Positions 6,019 to 6,251 of a stretch of 6,251 nucleotides of DNA are shown here, in pieces. The notes under the pieces were generated by a model. It did not search any database. It worked only from the letters and a program-made list of their open reading frames with translations, and was not told the origin of the DNA. Position numbers and translations under genes: made by a program. Source of the stretch: CAVDWX01 sp963612735 (GTDB taxonomy: Bacteria > Bacillota_I > Bacilli_A > RFN20 > CAG-826); assembly GCA_963612735.1 (NCBI GenBank), contig CAVDWX010000033.1:1-6251 (forward strand). The letters run 5' to 3'. Numbering within the stretch: position 1 is the stretch's first letter; each line of letters opens with the position of its first letter.

Positions 6019-6154
6019 ACTACTTCCTAAATTATTTAAAAAAGAACGCCGCGAAAAACATCAGCAAAAGAAACAAAAGTCTCAAGATGCTGACCACAAT
6101 TTTGATGATGAACTTAATGACGATTTATTCTTTGAAATTATGGATGACGATTAA
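6011..6154 (+). CDS. Small charge-segregated protein, 47 aa
   Basis: The ATG at 6011 overlaps the end of the 134-aa gene by 8 nt, in a different frame, and runs to TAA 6152-6154. Such overlap suggests translational coupling; no separate Shine-Dalgarno is evident. Residues 1-25 (MFKLLPKLFKKERREKHQQ...) carry ten Lys/Arg and two Glu. Residues 26-47 carry eleven Asp/Glu and no Lys/Arg, ending MDDD. The N-terminus could form an amphipathic or nucleic-acid-binding helix, and the acidic tail could mimic DNA or contact the partner proteins. The longer frame at 5964-6197 in this area is judged a shadow, because it lies mostly inside the preceding gene and lacks the coupled start. Unknown family; role inferred only from position. 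Confidence 0.55.
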   Translation: MFKLLPKLFKKERREKHQQKKQKSQDADHNFDDELNDDLFFEIMDDD

Positions 6155-6251
6155 CCATAAGCCCGGCATTCAAGTACCTACGGGCCGTAATAGATAGCCG
6201 TACGCTCGCTAGTTAGGCAAAACTAGTAGGTTCCTCGCTCCTCGACCTCTA
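6155..6251. other. GC-rich structured non-coding stretch after the DUF262 operon
   Basis: No ORF is evident. The stretch is clearly richer in G and C than the genes before it and contains several inverted repeats: GCCCG (6161-6165) with CGGGC (6181-6185); the palindrome TACGGGCCGTA (6179-6189), whose left arm can also pair with CCGTA (6198-6202); and a perfect hairpin CTAGTT (6209-6214)/AACTAG (6221-6226) with a 6-nt loop. AGGT (6228-6231) can pair with ACCT (6245-6248). There is no T-run after the hairpins, so a simple Rho-independent terminator is not obvious. It may be a structured RNA, an attachment or recombination site, or the edge of a mobile cassette. The window ends inside it. Confidence 0.45.

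Noticed and set aside
5964..6197. 77-aa + strand ORF overlapping the end of the 134-aa gene
   Set aside because: Wrong frame for both the 134-aa gene and the coupled 47-aa ORF, with low-complexity content and no ribosome site.
6150..6219. Integron attC-like site: GTTAGGC at 6213-6219 with GATTAAC about 60 bp upstream
   Set aside because: GTTAGGC fits the R' consensus, but GATTAAC does not fit RYYYAAC and the inner L boxes do not pair as attC requires. No integrase is present. Probably chance, though worth a structure-based attC search.
1..6251. CRISPR array, tRNA or rRNA genes, insertion sequence
   Set aside because: No regularly spaced repeats, tRNA cloverleaf or transposase were seen on either strand by eye.

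Overview
The window is AT-rich DNA with Shine-Dalgarno starts, TGG for every tryptophan, and TGA used as a stop at 2235-2237. This suggests a low-GC Firmicutes-like genome using the standard bacterial code, probably a gut Bacilli or Erysipelotrichia-type organism. That placement is an inference from protein style, not proof. All convincing genes lie on the + strand.

Region 1 (1-720) holds the 3' end of a DUF6273-type gene that is cut off by the window start. Its last ~150 bp switch abruptly to about 58% GC. There, 30 of 33 consecutive codons end in C or T, and many residues are Asn, Asp, Tyr, Ser, His or Gly between fixed WTRSP and GVRPAL anchors. This is what the variable region of a diversity-generating retroelement (DGR) target should look like. 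No reverse transcriptase or template repeat is visible here, so the machinery would have to be elsewhere. A terminator-like hairpin follows.

Region 2 (720-1410) is a small-ORF region with two short hypothetical genes (61 and 46 aa), a second terminator, and the promoter of the next gene. The two terminator hairpins and the -10 boxes that follow them look like diverged copies of one terminator-promoter module. A possible decayed minus-strand ORF overlaps the second copy.

Region 3 (1370-3357) is a Type II restriction-modification pair. The endonuclease is followed by a beta-class N6-adenine methyltransferase closely resembling M.HinfI/CcrM, so GANTC is the predicted site. There is no controller gene. 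The methyltransferase has Met in place of the last Gly of the AdoMet-binding FxGxG motif.

Region 4 (3420-6154) has its own extended -10 promoter and three genes in tight order. They encode a DUF262/DUF1524 (GmrSD-like) protein with an extra C-terminal domain, an unrecognised 134-aa protein, and a 47-aa protein with a strongly basic N-half and acidic C-half that overlaps the previous gene by 8 nt. It looks like a defence operon, possibly with undescribed small partners.

Region 5 (6155-6251) is a GC-richer, non-coding stretch with several inverted repeats. It may be a structured RNA, terminator or element boundary. Overall the window reads as a defence island next to a putative DGR-diversified surface protein gene.
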